DNA of 30,491 nucleotides from a virus: positions 1 to 30,491 of the IMG/VR virus record IMGVR_UViG_3300008339_000321; one strand, 5' to 3'. The position numbers and the translations under genes were made by a program. This document shows positions 1-7,000 of the stretch, one piece after another (within the stretch, counting starts at the first letter, position 1; each line of letters begins with the position of its first letter). The notes beneath the pieces were generated by a model. The model searched no databases and had not been told where the DNA came from. It saw only the letters and a program-made list of their open reading frames with translations.

Positions 1-1
1 T

Positions 2-511
2 ATTATTCAAAGAAAAGCAGGAGCTTGGACAAATAGGACTATTGCTCAGTATTATGCAGATCTTCAACCTAGTGTAAAGGATGATGTATATTTTACATTC
101 TTGTGCTTGTATGGAGGTGCTACACCATTGGCGGATAGCTCAGTTTGGCATTTTTTAAATTCAGGAATAACACCAACCGCGGGAAATACTGACACGAATA
201 ATGACTTTAATCTTGGCTATGCAGTAACTCTTATTGCAGCCACAATTATTACTTATGGTAACACAACAGCGGGAACTGGTGAGCTTGTTACATTTGCACT
301 AAGAAACACAACTCAAAACACAACAACTACCATAGGCACAACCGCTGCAAATGGAGGAAGTGCAACAGTTGTTACAAATGCAACAGTTACTGGACTCAAC
401 ATTGCAATAGGTGCTTCTGACTTTTTTACTTTGAGGATAACTAATCCAGTTTGGGTGACTAATCCAGTAGGGGCAATTTATCGTGTTTTATTAACCTTCA
501 AACGAGCATAG
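2..511 (+). CDS. Fibre/decoration-like structural protein, 5' partial
   Basis: The reading frame is open from base 2, so the true start lies before the window. An internal TTG at 101 is only an apparent start, since in-frame codons upstream read well (for example WTNRTIAQYYADL). The visible 169 residues are rich in Thr, Asn, Ala and Val, with alternating hydrophobic residues typical of a beta-sandwich, and end with RVLLTFKRA. Size, composition and the N-terminal stretch (Gln, Lys, Gly followed by a Tyr-Ala-Asp-Leu tetrad) resemble the gene at 1498-1905, suggesting a related fold. The fibre-like genes that follow suggest a virion surface role. No enzymatic motif is visible. The product name is inferred from composition and context only. 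Confidence 0.6.
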   Translation: MIQRKAGAWTNRTIAQYYADLQPSVKDDVYFTFLCLYGGATPLADSSVWHFLNSGITPTAGNTDTNNDFNLGYAVTLIAATIITYGNTTAGTGELVTFALRNTTQNTTTTIGTTAANGGSATVVTNATVTGLNIAIGASDFFTLRITNPVWVTNPVGAIYRVLLTFKRA

Positions 512-513
512 TG

Positions 514-720
514 ATGAAGAGCTATAAATACAAATTACAAGGCGATGGAAGAGATTCTTGGATATGCACTGAAACAGATGATTTAGGTAATCTCATAGAT
601 GAATACATGGTGTATGAAGATCCTAATACATCAGTACAGAACACAACTCGTGTCCTTGATTTTTTTGCTAATGCTACCCCAGAAGAGATAGCTGAGATCA
701 AAAGAATATTAAGTTTATAA
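514..720 (+). CDS. Small unknown protein (68 aa)
   Basis: This short ORF follows the previous stop (509-511). A GTG at 511 overlaps that stop, and the ATG at 514 is the more likely start, giving MKSYKYKLQG. The protein is acidic in its middle (CTETDDLGNLIDEYMVYEDP) and ends in a predicted amphipathic helix (TPEEIAEIKRILSL). Its TAA stop directly abuts the ATG of the next gene at 721, so the two are probably translated together. I do not recognise the family. Its place between a fibre-like gene and a glycosyltransferase suggests an accessory to virion assembly, but nothing in the sequence shows this. Confidence 0.55.
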   Translation: MKSYKYKLQGDGRDSWICTETDDLGNLIDEYMVYEDPNTSVQNTTRVLDFFANATPEEIAEIKRILSL

Positions 721-1449
721 ATGAAAAAACTACTTATTGTTACAGCAGTCTATGGTAGACCAGAGCTTACAAAAGTAGTTCTTGAATATTATAACAAACT
801 TAAACAGGATAGTGGTCTGAGTATCAGTCTATTAGCTGTTGGAAGTGAAGGATTAGTTTCTAAAAAACTATGTGAAGAAAGCGGTTGGGATTATGTAGAA
901 TATCCTAACTCTCCCCTATCTCAAAAGTGGAACCACTTAATTGAAGCATCTAGTAAGTATCAATATGACATGCTTGTTATTGTAGGTAGTGATGACCTAG
1001 TTAGTAAACAAATACTAGAATATTACTCCTACAACTATAATGAGAATGCCAATTATTACCTAGGCTTTGATCAGTTATACTTCCACTGGCTAGACAAAGA
1101 AGAAACCTATTTTCTAGAAAACTACTTAACAAAAAGTTTTATTAAGACTATGGGTGCAGGTAGATGCTTCTCAAGATATATTATGACTAGATGTGGGTAC
1201 AAACCCTGGAACATATTCAAGATTGATAAAGGATTAGATAGCCTTTGTACAAGAAATTTAAAGGTCCTAGGAATAAAAGAAAAAGTAGTAACCTTTAAAG
1301 ACACGGGGGGTATCATAGTAGATATTAAGTCGGAGGGGTGTAATATTACTAGTTATGATAAGTTAAAGCCAAGTTTAACAAAGGTAGAAAGTGACATTTT
1401 AGATAAGCATTTTCCAGAAGAAATGCAAAAGCTTAGGATAATTTCCTAA
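721..1449 (+). CDS. Putative GT-A fold glycosyltransferase
   Basis: The 242-aa product begins MKKLLIVTAVYGRPELT, a first strand and helix typical of GT-A (GT2-like) nucleotide-sugar transferases. It continues with a PLSQKWN segment (about residues 65-71) and a strand ending in GSDD (about 89-92), matching the DxD-type metal and nucleotide-sugar site. No signal peptide or membrane segment is seen, so it should act in the cytoplasm. The gene starts on the base after the preceding stop and lies among fibre-like genes. A plausible role is glycosylating a virion protein or a host surface component, but donor and acceptor cannot be read from sequence. The fold assignment is fairly secure, the substrate unknown. 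Confidence 0.7.
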   Translation: MKKLLIVTAVYGRPELTKVVLEYYNKLKQDSGLSISLLAVGSEGLVSKKLCEESGWDYVEYPNSPLSQKWNHLIEASSKYQYDMLVIVGSDDLVSKQILEYYSYNYNENANYYLGFDQLYFHWLDKEETYFLENYLTKSFIKTMGAGRCFSRYIMTRCGYKPWNIFKIDKGLDSLCTRNLKVLGIKEKVVTFKDTGGIIVDIKSEGCNITSYDKLKPSLTKVESDILDKHFPEEMQKLRIIS

Positions 1450-1497
1450 TTTAGATTATATTTAGTATATTATTACTAACCTATAAATCTGTTTGTC

Positions 1498-1905
1498 ATG
1501 AATGAATTTAACCTTCCTAAACAATATAATTGGCAGAAAGGATCTACACCAATTGTAAAAAAATATGTGGCTGATCTTTATCAGACTGGTACTTCTGCAC
1601 CTGTAGTTACAGAATTGTTTAATGATACAGGCTTGTATTTTGAATATGAGTATGTTTCACCAGGAGTATATTCTGTAACAGCAAGTGAAAATATTTTTAC
1701 TGGTCCTACTGGTCAAAAAGTACAAGTTGCTATTAGCAATAATACTTATGTTGATGATGTAGCTGGTCCAGATGGGTTTAGCATCCTTGCTGTACCTTTC
1801 TTTTTCAATGTAATCTTTATTATTACTACAGATCTTTCTGTAGCTGCTAATGGGATTCTTGGAAACAATGTTCAAAATACTATTGAAATTACATTTTATT
1901 CCTAA
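1498..1905 (+). CDS. Fibre/decoration-like structural protein (135 aa)
   Basis: The product begins MNEFNLPKQYNWQKGS and is rich in Val, Thr, Asn and aromatic residues in alternating patterns, consistent with a small beta-sandwich. It ends TIEITFYS, much as the partial gene at 2-511 ends in a hydrophobic strand. The N-terminal third (KKYVADLYQTG) resembles the YYADLQP stretch of that gene, so the two may be distant paralogues. There is no signal peptide. The 48-base leader upstream is AT-rich and ends TTTGTCATG. The structural role is inferred from composition and neighbours; I do not recognise a named family. Confidence 0.6.
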   Translation: MNEFNLPKQYNWQKGSTPIVKKYVADLYQTGTSAPVVTELFNDTGLYFEYEYVSPGVYSVTASENIFTGPTGQKVQVAISNNTYVDDVAGPDGFSILAVPFFFNVIFIITTDLSVAANGILGNNVQNTIEITFYS

Positions 1906-1923
1906 CCTTTAAAACATATAGTC

Positions 1924-2034
1924 ATGCCACAAGTAGTTGATCAAACACTTTTAGATGCTCTTATTGCAAAATTTGGTATAGAAAAAGGAGCAGAGGCTTA
2001 TGCTGCAATCATGAAAGCTAGAGGTAAAAAATAA
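1924..2034 (+). CDS. Small 36-aa protein
   Basis: An ATG at 1924 opens a 36-codon frame ending in TAA at 2032-2034, sitting neatly between two larger genes (18 bases after one, 8 before the next). The peptide starts MPQVVDQTLLDALIAKFG and ends KARGKK, and looks like one amphipathic helix with a basic tail. The start context (GTCATGCC) matches other starts here. Small helical proteins of this type lie next to fibre genes in other tailed phages, but I cannot assign a function. Support is the fit between neighbours and the sensible amino-acid composition. Confidence 0.5.
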   Translation: MPQVVDQTLLDALIAKFGIEKGAEAYAAIMKARGKK

Positions 2035-2042
2035 GTTTATAT

Positions 2043-3362
2043 ATGAGCATAGGTAACCTAAAAGATTATGGTAATAAGGGGAATAATTTCCCCTACCAAC
2101 TTAGAAATCTACAGTTGCTAGGTGAGATCAATCAAGGAATTGATGATCTTGTAGCATCTACTGGAGGACCTATGTCTACAGATGCCTTTGGTAGACAAAG
2201 AGTATCTAGTCCACTTACTTTATTTGATTCTTCTCATAGATACCGTGATAATGGATTATGGGCTACAGCTACTGCTAGTGGTGGTACTGCAGTTTTTAGT
2301 GCTAATGAAGGACTGGTAAATCTTAATGTAAATACTACTAATGGATCAGAAGTAATTCGTGAGACTTATAAAGTATTTCCTTATCAACCAGGTAAGTCTT
2401 TGCTTGTGCTTAACACCTTTGTGATGGCTCCTGCTCAAACTAATCTTAGACAAAGAGTAGGATACTTTGGTGATGATAATGGTATTTATATACAACTTGA
2501 TAATAACACAGTAAGTTTTGTAGAGAGAAGTTTGGTTACTGGATTAGTTACTGAAACCGTAGTACCTCAATCTTCTTGGAATGCTGATAAGTTAGATGGT
2601 ACAGGTCCTTCTAGAGTAACATTAGATATTACTAAAGCTCAAATCCTATTTATGGATATTGAGTGGTTAGGTGAAGGAACTGTAAGAGTAGGCTTTATTA
2701 TAGATGGAGTATTTATAATCTGTCATAGATTTAACCACGCTAATCTTATTACCTCTACTTATATAACCACAGCTTCTCTACCATTAAGATATGAGATTAC
2801 CAATACAGGAGTTACAGCTAGCACTAGCACATTAAAACAAGTATGCTCTACTGTTATCTCTGAAGGAGGTTATGAGCTTAGAGGAGCGCAACAAGCTGTA
2901 GGTACCCCTATTACTACCCCTAGAACTTTTGCTGTAGCAGGTACCTATTATCCTATTATAGGATTAAAGCTTACTGCCACAGCTCTAGATGCTATAGTTA
3001 TAGCTACAGCAATATCTATATTAGGATTAGGTAATGGTAAAAACTATGCTTGGAGAGTAGTACAAGGTGCTACTATAACTGGTGGAGCATGGGTACCTGC
3101 AGGTGTAGATTCTGCAGTAGAATACAATATTACAGGAACTTCTGTAACAGGTGGTAGAGTACTTGCTCTGGGTTATATAAACTCTTCTAACCAAGCATCA
3201 CCTAGTATAAACATACTTAAGGAAGCACTTTTTGCTAACCAGCTAGAAAGAAATGGTTTAACAGGTGTAGCTTTTGAACTAATAGTAGAAGCAGCTATAG
3301 ATACTATAGGAGGAACCCTAGGTATGTATGCTTCTGTTGACTGGGAAGAAGTAAGTAGATAA
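2043..3362 (+). CDS. Virion fibre/adhesin-like protein with shared N-terminal module
   Basis: This 439-aa product has a short N-terminal module (about residues 1-27, including NLKDYGNKGNNFPYQL) that is nearly identical in the next gene, then a large beta-rich body. The segment DAFGRQRVSSPLTLFDSSHR (about 47-66) resembles a motif I associate with structural proteins of many marine and freshwater phages (the 'FGRxRVSxPxTLFD' type). The body has evenly spaced strand-like stretches and Gly/Asn turns, with no signal peptide or catalytic motif. The shared N-terminus most likely docks different distal domains to the same virion position. Assignment as a surface fibre or adhesin is by motif recall and context. 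A 7-bp coding hairpin lies at codons 12-18. Confidence 0.7.
   Translation: MSIGNLKDYGNKGNNFPYQLRNLQLLGEINQGIDDLVASTGGPMSTDAFGRQRVSSPLTLFDSSHRYRDNGLWATATASGGTAVFSANEGLVNLNVNTTNGSEVIRETYKVFPYQPGKSLLVLNTFVMAPAQTNLRQRVGYFGDDNGIYIQLDNNTVSFVERSLVTGLVTETVVPQSSWNADKLDGTGPSRVTLDITKAQILFMDIEWLGEGTVRVGFIIDGVFIICHRFNHANLITSTYITTASLPLRYEITNTGVTASTSTLKQVCSTVISEGGYELRGAQQAVGTPITTPRTFAVAGTYYPIIGLKLTATALDAIVIATAISILGLGNGKNYAWRVVQGATITGGAWVPAGVDSAVEYNITGTSVTGGRVLALGYINSSNQASPSINILKEALFANQLERNGLTGVAFELIVEAAIDTIGGTLGMYASVDWEEVSR
2077..2094 (+). other. Coding-region hairpin in the fibre N-terminal module (copy 1)
   Basis: A perfect 7-bp stem (AGGGGAA with TTCCCCT) closes a TAAT loop inside the codons for KGNNFP. 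The paralogous gene carries the matching hairpin at 3415-3432 with two base pairs changed on both sides. Confidence 0.5.
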
Positions 3363-3380
3363 TATTAAAATAATAAAGAT

Positions 3381-3635
3381 ATGTCAGTAGGTAATTTAAA
3401 AGACTATGGTAATAAAGGAAATAACTTTCCTTACCAGCTTCAAGCTCTCCAACTTTTAGGAATGAGCCAAAACTTGTTTCTTAGAGAAACACAAGTTAGT
3501 GCTGCAAGCGCAGGCCTTTTAGAAACAGCAATTAATACAGTATTATCTAATAGTACTACTAAGTTTTTAGTATCTAAAAGCGTAGTATATGATGGTACTA
3601 CTTGGTATGCTTTTCTTACACTAGCTACTCTTTAA
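3381..3635 (+). CDS. Short fibre paralogue sharing the N-terminal module
   Basis: The 84-aa product repeats the N-terminal module of the 2043-3362 gene almost exactly (NLKDYGNKGNNFPYQL, about residues 4-19) and then diverges into a short beta-rich domain ending YDGTTWYAFLTLATL. Third codon positions differ widely between the two copies while the residues are kept, so this is an old duplication under selection rather than a recent one. It may occupy the same attachment point as its larger paralogue, as an alternative short fibre or cap. It ends cleanly with TAA, so I see no sign of truncation beyond its small size. Confidence 0.65.
   Translation: MSVGNLKDYGNKGNNFPYQLQALQLLGMSQNLFLRETQVSAASAGLLETAINTVLSNSTTKFLVSKSVVYDGTTWYAFLTLATL
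3415..3432 (+). other. Coding-region hairpin in the fibre N-terminal module (copy 2)
   Basis: A perfect 7-bp stem (AAGGAAA with TTTCCTT) and TAAC loop occupy the same codons as the hairpin at 2077-2094. Two of the seven pairs differ from copy 1 by matched synonymous changes (G-C to A-T on both). Confidence 0.5.
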
Positions 3636-3664
3636 TAGGTTTAATTTGTTTGTTTGTTTGTGTC

Positions 3665-3913
3665 ATGGAGAATGTATCTAAACTTGAGGATATTGAAAAA
3701 AAGATATCCTGCTTAACTGATAAAATAGATGATATTCATAAAGCTCTTGTAGGAGATGCTTATGATAAAGACAAAGGTATAGTCCCTAGACTTAAGAAAG
3801 TAGAGAGATATGTTGAAGTTGATAAAAAAGTCAAGTGGATTGGTGGAGGCTTTGCTTTAGCAATAGGTGGGGGACTTAAGACTTTTTGGGATTGGATGTC
3901 TAATCACTTTTAA
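3665..3913 (+). CDS. Small membrane-anchored coiled-coil protein (lysis region)
   Basis: I choose ATG at 3665 because the frame upstream is only open to a TTG inside the previous gene; this gives 82 aa. Residues 1-50 form charged heptad-like helices (MENVSKLEDIEKKISCLTDK onward), and residues about 57-73 (VKWIGGGFALAIGGG) form one glycine-rich membrane helix near the C-terminus, followed by an aromatic end. This layout resembles small phage holin-like or haemolysin-like membrane proteins. It is first of four consecutive small membrane genes before a putative lysin. A run of four TTTG units (3645-3660) lies in its leader. The holin role is inference. Confidence 0.6.
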   Translation: MENVSKLEDIEKKISCLTDKIDDIHKALVGDAYDKDKGIVPRLKKVERYVEVDKKVKWIGGGFALAIGGGLKTFWDWMSNHF

Positions 3914-3926
3914 ATAAAAATATAAA

Positions 3927-4226
3927 ATGAGTACTATACTTTTATCTGCAGATGCATCAGGTGTACCAAGCCTTGGTGTATTTGAAACACTTACTCAGTA
4001 TGGCGCACTGGGTGTAGTAGTACTAGGTTTAGGAGCTGTTCTTTGGTTTATGCTTAAAAGACAGATTGCTTCTGAAGATAGATTAAAAGCACGTGTAGAT
4101 GAGCTTGAAAAGGAGCTTAAAGAGTACATAAAAAATGATCAGAATCAGTTGCGCAGTATTATTGAAAATAATACAAGAACTGTAGAAAGCTTTAAGGAAC
4201 TTTTGCTTACTAGAAAAAGCAAATAA
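3927..4226 (+). CDS. Membrane protein with C-terminal coiled coil (lysis region)
   Basis: The 99-aa product has one membrane helix at about residues 26-44 (YGALGVVVLGLGAVLWFML) followed by a positively charged residue pair and a long charged helix (about 45-95), likely a coiled coil. This single-span plus coil form is seen in inner-membrane spanins and some holins. It sits 13 bases after the preceding gene. The 3' end is duplicated in tandem into the following gap (see the repeat at 4201-4259). The role in lysis is inferred from topology and neighbours only. Confidence 0.6.
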   Translation: MSTILLSADASGVPSLGVFETLTQYGALGVVVLGLGAVLWFMLKRQIASEDRLKARVDELEKELKEYIKNDQNQLRSIIENNTRTVESFKELLLTRKSK

Positions 4227-4259
4227 AGCAGTTTTTGCTTATTGTAAAAAGCAAATAAA
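4201..4259 (+). repeat. Imperfect 27-bp tandem duplication at a gene end
   Basis: Bases 4201-4227 and 4233-4259 match at 24 of 27 positions, including the identical 14-mer AAAAAGCAAATAAA. The first copy holds the end and TAA stop of one gene; the second ends exactly at the ATG of the next, so the gap looks like a local duplication. TTTGCTT and AAGCAAA within the second unit could form a weak 7-bp hairpin. Confidence 0.7.
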
Positions 4260-4763
4260 ATGAAAAAATCTTTATTACCAGTACTTTTATTGGCTGTTGT
4301 AGCACTTGTGCTCTTTGGAATTTTTTCTGCTGGAGATAAACATGTTACAGTAGTAGATAAAAATGTTACCCTGGCTCAGCAAAATACTCAGCTTAAATCT
4401 GAAAACACTCAACTAAAAACTGAAAATACAGAGCTTGTTACTCAAAATAAACAGTTAGTAGAAAAAGTTGAAGAGGTAACTATGATGGCAGATAGCCTTG
4501 TAGAAGCAACAGAAGAAAAACCAGTACAAGTTGTGGTTCAGGATAAGATTGAAACAAAGTATGGTTGGGCAACACCTGATTATGTATTTGAGTTACTTAT
4601 ATTTCAATTAGATAATGGTCCAACCAAACAAGAATATAAAGCCAGTTTACTTGAGGTTTTAAATAATAAGGCGCTGTTTTACCCCTCAAAAGAAGACCCT
4701 GAATCTCCAGGTATTCCAGTAAAGCGCTCTGAAATAGATAGTTTAGTTAATCTTAAATTCTAA
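4260..4763 (+). CDS. Membrane-anchored coiled-coil protein, spanin-like
   Basis: The 167-aa product starts MKKSLLPVLLLAVVALVLFG, a signal-anchor helix with a basic N-terminus. It continues into a heptad repeat of the form QLKSENTQLKTENTEL (about residues 45-75), a clear coiled coil, and ends in a mixed globular region. No lipobox Cys is present. An N-terminal anchor with a periplasmic coiled coil is the layout of inner-membrane spanin subunits (Rz-like). The next two genes encode a two-helix membrane protein and a putative wall enzyme, which fits a lysis block. The C-terminal domain (about 95-167) is not recognised. Confidence 0.6.
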   Translation: MKKSLLPVLLLAVVALVLFGIFSAGDKHVTVVDKNVTLAQQNTQLKSENTQLKTENTELVTQNKQLVEKVEEVTMMADSLVEATEEKPVQVVVQDKIETKYGWATPDYVFELLIFQLDNGPTKQEYKASLLEVLNNKALFYPSKEDPESPGIPVKRSEIDSLVNLKF

Positions 4764-4767
4764 AGAA

Positions 4768-5046
4768 ATGAAAAAGTTTTTTAATCAGTTGTTCTGTGAT
4801 AGCAACTCTATAAATGAGAAGTCAGTAGTGGGATTCATGGCTTTTGTAATGATGATTTTGTTTGCAATAGCAGATATTATCACAGGCTTCATGGGAACTT
4901 CACTTATAGTTAATGAGTTCATATTCAATTCTTTTCTTATACTTGTACTCGGATCCTTTGCAATAGGGTCTGTTGATAAGTATACAAATAAGAAACATCA
5001 GTCAACTAACACAGAAGCTGAAACTGAGACAGAACAAGCTTCTTAA
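4768..5046 (+). CDS. Two-helix membrane protein, holin candidate
   Basis: The 92-aa product has two hydrophobic helices, about residues 20-42 (VVGFMAFVMMILFAIADII) and 48-69 (NEFIFNSFLILVLGSFAIG), with charged ends and an acidic, Thr/Glu-rich C-terminal tail. Size and hairpin topology match class II holins, which open the inner membrane for the endolysin. It lies 4 bases after the spanin-like gene and 11 before the putative wall enzyme. Holins lack diagnostic motifs, so the call rests on topology plus position. Confidence 0.6.
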   Translation: MKKFFNQLFCDSNSINEKSVVGFMAFVMMILFAIADIITGFMGTSLIVNEFIFNSFLILVLGSFAIGSVDKYTNKKHQSTNTEAETETEQAS

Positions 5047-5057
5047 AAACTTACAGT

Positions 5058-5603
5058 ATGAAAAAGTATACAATAGGTGAACTGCAGTTTGAGTTCAAAA
5101 GACTGGGATACCAGTGGTTTGACTTTATGATTGTAGGTATTAGATCTGCAGCTAACAAGCCCAATGAGTTTGATGATCTTATTGGATTAGTAGCTAATGG
5201 AAAAATTTCTTGGTTTACAGGTACTACAAATCCAGGGACTCACTGGCTTAAAAATATTATGAACCCAAAAGGTACAGCACTTCTCAAACCAGGTCAGTAT
5301 ATTGATACTTGGGAGATAGGTTTACACCAGGGTAAGTATGAAGCTTTTAAGCAGGTGAAACCTGTAACAGTATTTAGAGATAAAGATCTTGATGATATTG
5401 CTGAAGAAACAGCAGTTACAGATACTGGCTTATTTGGTATCAATATTCACAGAGCAAATGAAAAGGCTATTAGTAGACTTATTGATAAATGGTCTGCTGG
5501 ATGTCAGGTATTAAATAACCCTGCAGATTTCAAGACTCTTCTTGATGAAGCTAAGGCTAGTAAGAAAAAAGCCTTTACTTACACTCTGCTTAAAGAGTTT
5601 TAA
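5058..5603 (+). CDS. Putative cell-wall enzyme (L,D-transpeptidase-like SxGC motif), lysin candidate
   Basis: The 181-aa product has no signal peptide. A basic N-terminal region is followed by a beta-rich core and, near the C-terminus, GINIHRAN (His131) and WSAGCQVL (Ser146-Gly148-Cys149). A His followed by (S/T)xGC is the catalytic signature of the YkuD L,D-transpeptidase fold, which acts on peptidoglycan stem peptides. Directly downstream of a holin candidate, the likely job is cutting or remodelling peptidoglycan at lysis, with Cys149 as nucleophile. The usual Arg/Asn after the Cys is Gln-Val here, so this is a divergent member, or an unrelated fold with a coincidental motif. Confidence 0.6.
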   Translation: MKKYTIGELQFEFKRLGYQWFDFMIVGIRSAANKPNEFDDLIGLVANGKISWFTGTTNPGTHWLKNIMNPKGTALLKPGQYIDTWEIGLHQGKYEAFKQVKPVTVFRDKDLDDIAEETAVTDTGLFGINIHRANEKAISRLIDKWSAGCQVLNNPADFKTLLDEAKASKKKAFTYTLLKEF

Positions 5604-5605
5604 TC

Positions 5606-6625
5606 ATGGCTGCAAATAATGCTAAATATTATTCTATAATCAAGAGGTATATTACCAAATTTCCAAATTCACCAAAAAAAGCTTTAGCTAGAAAAATCTT
5701 TAGTGAAAATAAATTGGTTTTTGGAAAGTTAGATAATGCTTATAAAAGCTTAAGATATTATACTGGAGCTAATGGTAATAAAAGTAGAGCTACGTTAAAT
5801 AAAGAAAAAAAACTTACTACTCTTAAATATGGTAATGATTGTAAAGCAATAAATCCTTTTGAATTACCACAATCAGATTATTCTCCAACAGAACCTTTTG
5901 TTATCCCTACATCTATAACAAAGCTTGGTATTTTATCAGACATACACATTCCTGAGCATGACATAGATGCACTTACAGTTGCAATTCGCGATTTGCAAAA
6001 TGAGAATATAGATGGGTTGCTTTTAAATGGTGATATATTAGATATGCACCAAGTATCAAGACACTTTAAAGACCCAGGGAGAGCCAGAATTAAAAAGGAG
6101 TTTGAACTGGGCCTTCAGTTTATAGAAGCAATTAAAAGAGCTTTCCCTGAAATACCTATCTATTTTAAAGAGGGTAATCATGAAAAGCGCTGGCCTGTGT
6201 GGCTTAGATCCAGAGCTATTGAGATTTGGGATGATGAAGAATACACAATACCATCTAAACTAAGATTAGGTGAACATGGTATTACATGGATTCCTAATAT
6301 TCAACCAATTAAATATGGTAATCTATGGATAATTCATGGTAATGAAATATCAGGAAATTCCAGAGTTTCTCCAGCACATGCTGTATCTTTAAAAACACAT
6401 GAGAGCACACTTACTGGGGATAAACACAGACCTGATAAAAAGCATGCTAAACATCAGCTTTCTGGTAATATTAGTTCTTATTATACAGTAGGTTGTCTTT
6501 GTGGATTAAGAGCAGACTATCTTCCTAATAATGATTGGATGCATGGATTTGCCATAGCTTATGTAAACTCTCAGGGTAATATAAGTGTTCATAATAAGGA
6601 AATACATAATGGCAGAATCCTATAA
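5606..6625 (+). CDS. Metallophosphoesterase with N-terminal extension
   Basis: This 339-aa product carries the calcineurin-like metal-binding set in order: SDIH (Asp112, His114), NGDILD (Asp143), GNHE (Asn191, His192), IIHGNE (His244) and GDKHR (Asp272, His274). These residues hold two metal ions and hydrolyse phosphoesters. The first ~90 residues are basic and helical and are not part of the catalytic fold; they may bind nucleic acid. The substrate is unknown (DNA, RNA, nucleotides and phosphoproteins are possible). It follows the lysin candidate after a TC spacer and overlaps the next gene by 17 bases. Similar enzymes occur in many large phages. Confidence 0.85.
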   Translation: MAANNAKYYSIIKRYITKFPNSPKKALARKIFSENKLVFGKLDNAYKSLRYYTGANGNKSRATLNKEKKLTTLKYGNDCKAINPFELPQSDYSPTEPFVIPTSITKLGILSDIHIPEHDIDALTVAIRDLQNENIDGLLLNGDILDMHQVSRHFKDPGRARIKKEFELGLQFIEAIKRAFPEIPIYFKEGNHEKRWPVWLRSRAIEIWDDEEYTIPSKLRLGEHGITWIPNIQPIKYGNLWIIHGNEISGNSRVSPAHAVSLKTHESTLTGDKHRPDKKHAKHQLSGNISSYYTVGCLCGLRADYLPNNDWMHGFAIAYVNSQGNISVHNKEIHNGRIL

Positions 6626-6977
6626 ATTTAGAATCATGAATCCAGAAATAAAGAAACCTGAGACTTGGCCCTTCTTGGAACTTGATGTTTATATAGAGGA
6701 TGAATCTGCAGCTTTAGTGGAGAAATCTACTTTATTTTTGGATTATGATCAGATTGAGATTATGTATTTCTGGGAAAGCACTCTTAGACTTACTAATGGT
6801 GAGAGCAAGTCTATAACTGTAATAAGACTATCAGATGACACTAACTTTAAAGTAGCTTTAAGCTATAACAGATTTAAAAAGGTGATTATGGAGTGGTTTA
6901 AATATTATAACTACTTGATAGACAGCGGAGTATATGAGCTTACCTTAAATACAGAAGAAGAAAAAGAATCTGAGTAA
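6609..6977 (+). CDS. Unknown acidic protein (122 aa)
   Basis: Upstream in-frame starts exist (a GTG at 6585), but ATG at 6609 (MAESYKFRIMNP) is preferred for its position just before the upstream gene's stop; a Met at residue 10 is another option. The protein is acidic with alternating hydrophobic residues (TWPFLELDVYIEDES) and an aromatic helical end (MEWFKYYNYLIDSG). I do not recognise a family. It is the last gene before a strong terminator and is translationally coupled to the metallophosphoesterase by overlap. Confidence 0.6.
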   Translation: MAESYKFRIMNPEIKKPETWPFLELDVYIEDESAALVEKSTLFLDYDQIEIMYFWESTLRLTNGESKSITVIRLSDDTNFKVALSYNRFKKVIMEWFKYYNYLIDSGVYELTLNTEEEKESE

Positions 6978-7000
6978 CTTCCCTTCCCAGTTACTCCATC

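Noticed and set aside
101-511. Start of the first gene at TTG 101
   Set aside because: The frame is open to the window edge with sensible residues upstream, so the gene is partial and TTG 101 is internal.
1450-1497. Promoter in the gap before 1498
   Set aside because: TATATTTA is close to a -7 box, but there is no TTTG at the right spacing, so I did not list it.
2043-3635. Diversity-generating retroelement (template and variable repeats)
   Set aside because: The repeated part is the N-terminal module with mostly third-position differences, not adenine-specific changes at a C-terminus, and no reverse transcriptase is present in the window.
3645-3660. Four TTTG units as a promoter or slippage locus
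   Set aside because: No -7 box lies 19-21 bases downstream of any unit before the ATG at 3665, and four 4-base units in AT-rich DNA may be chance.
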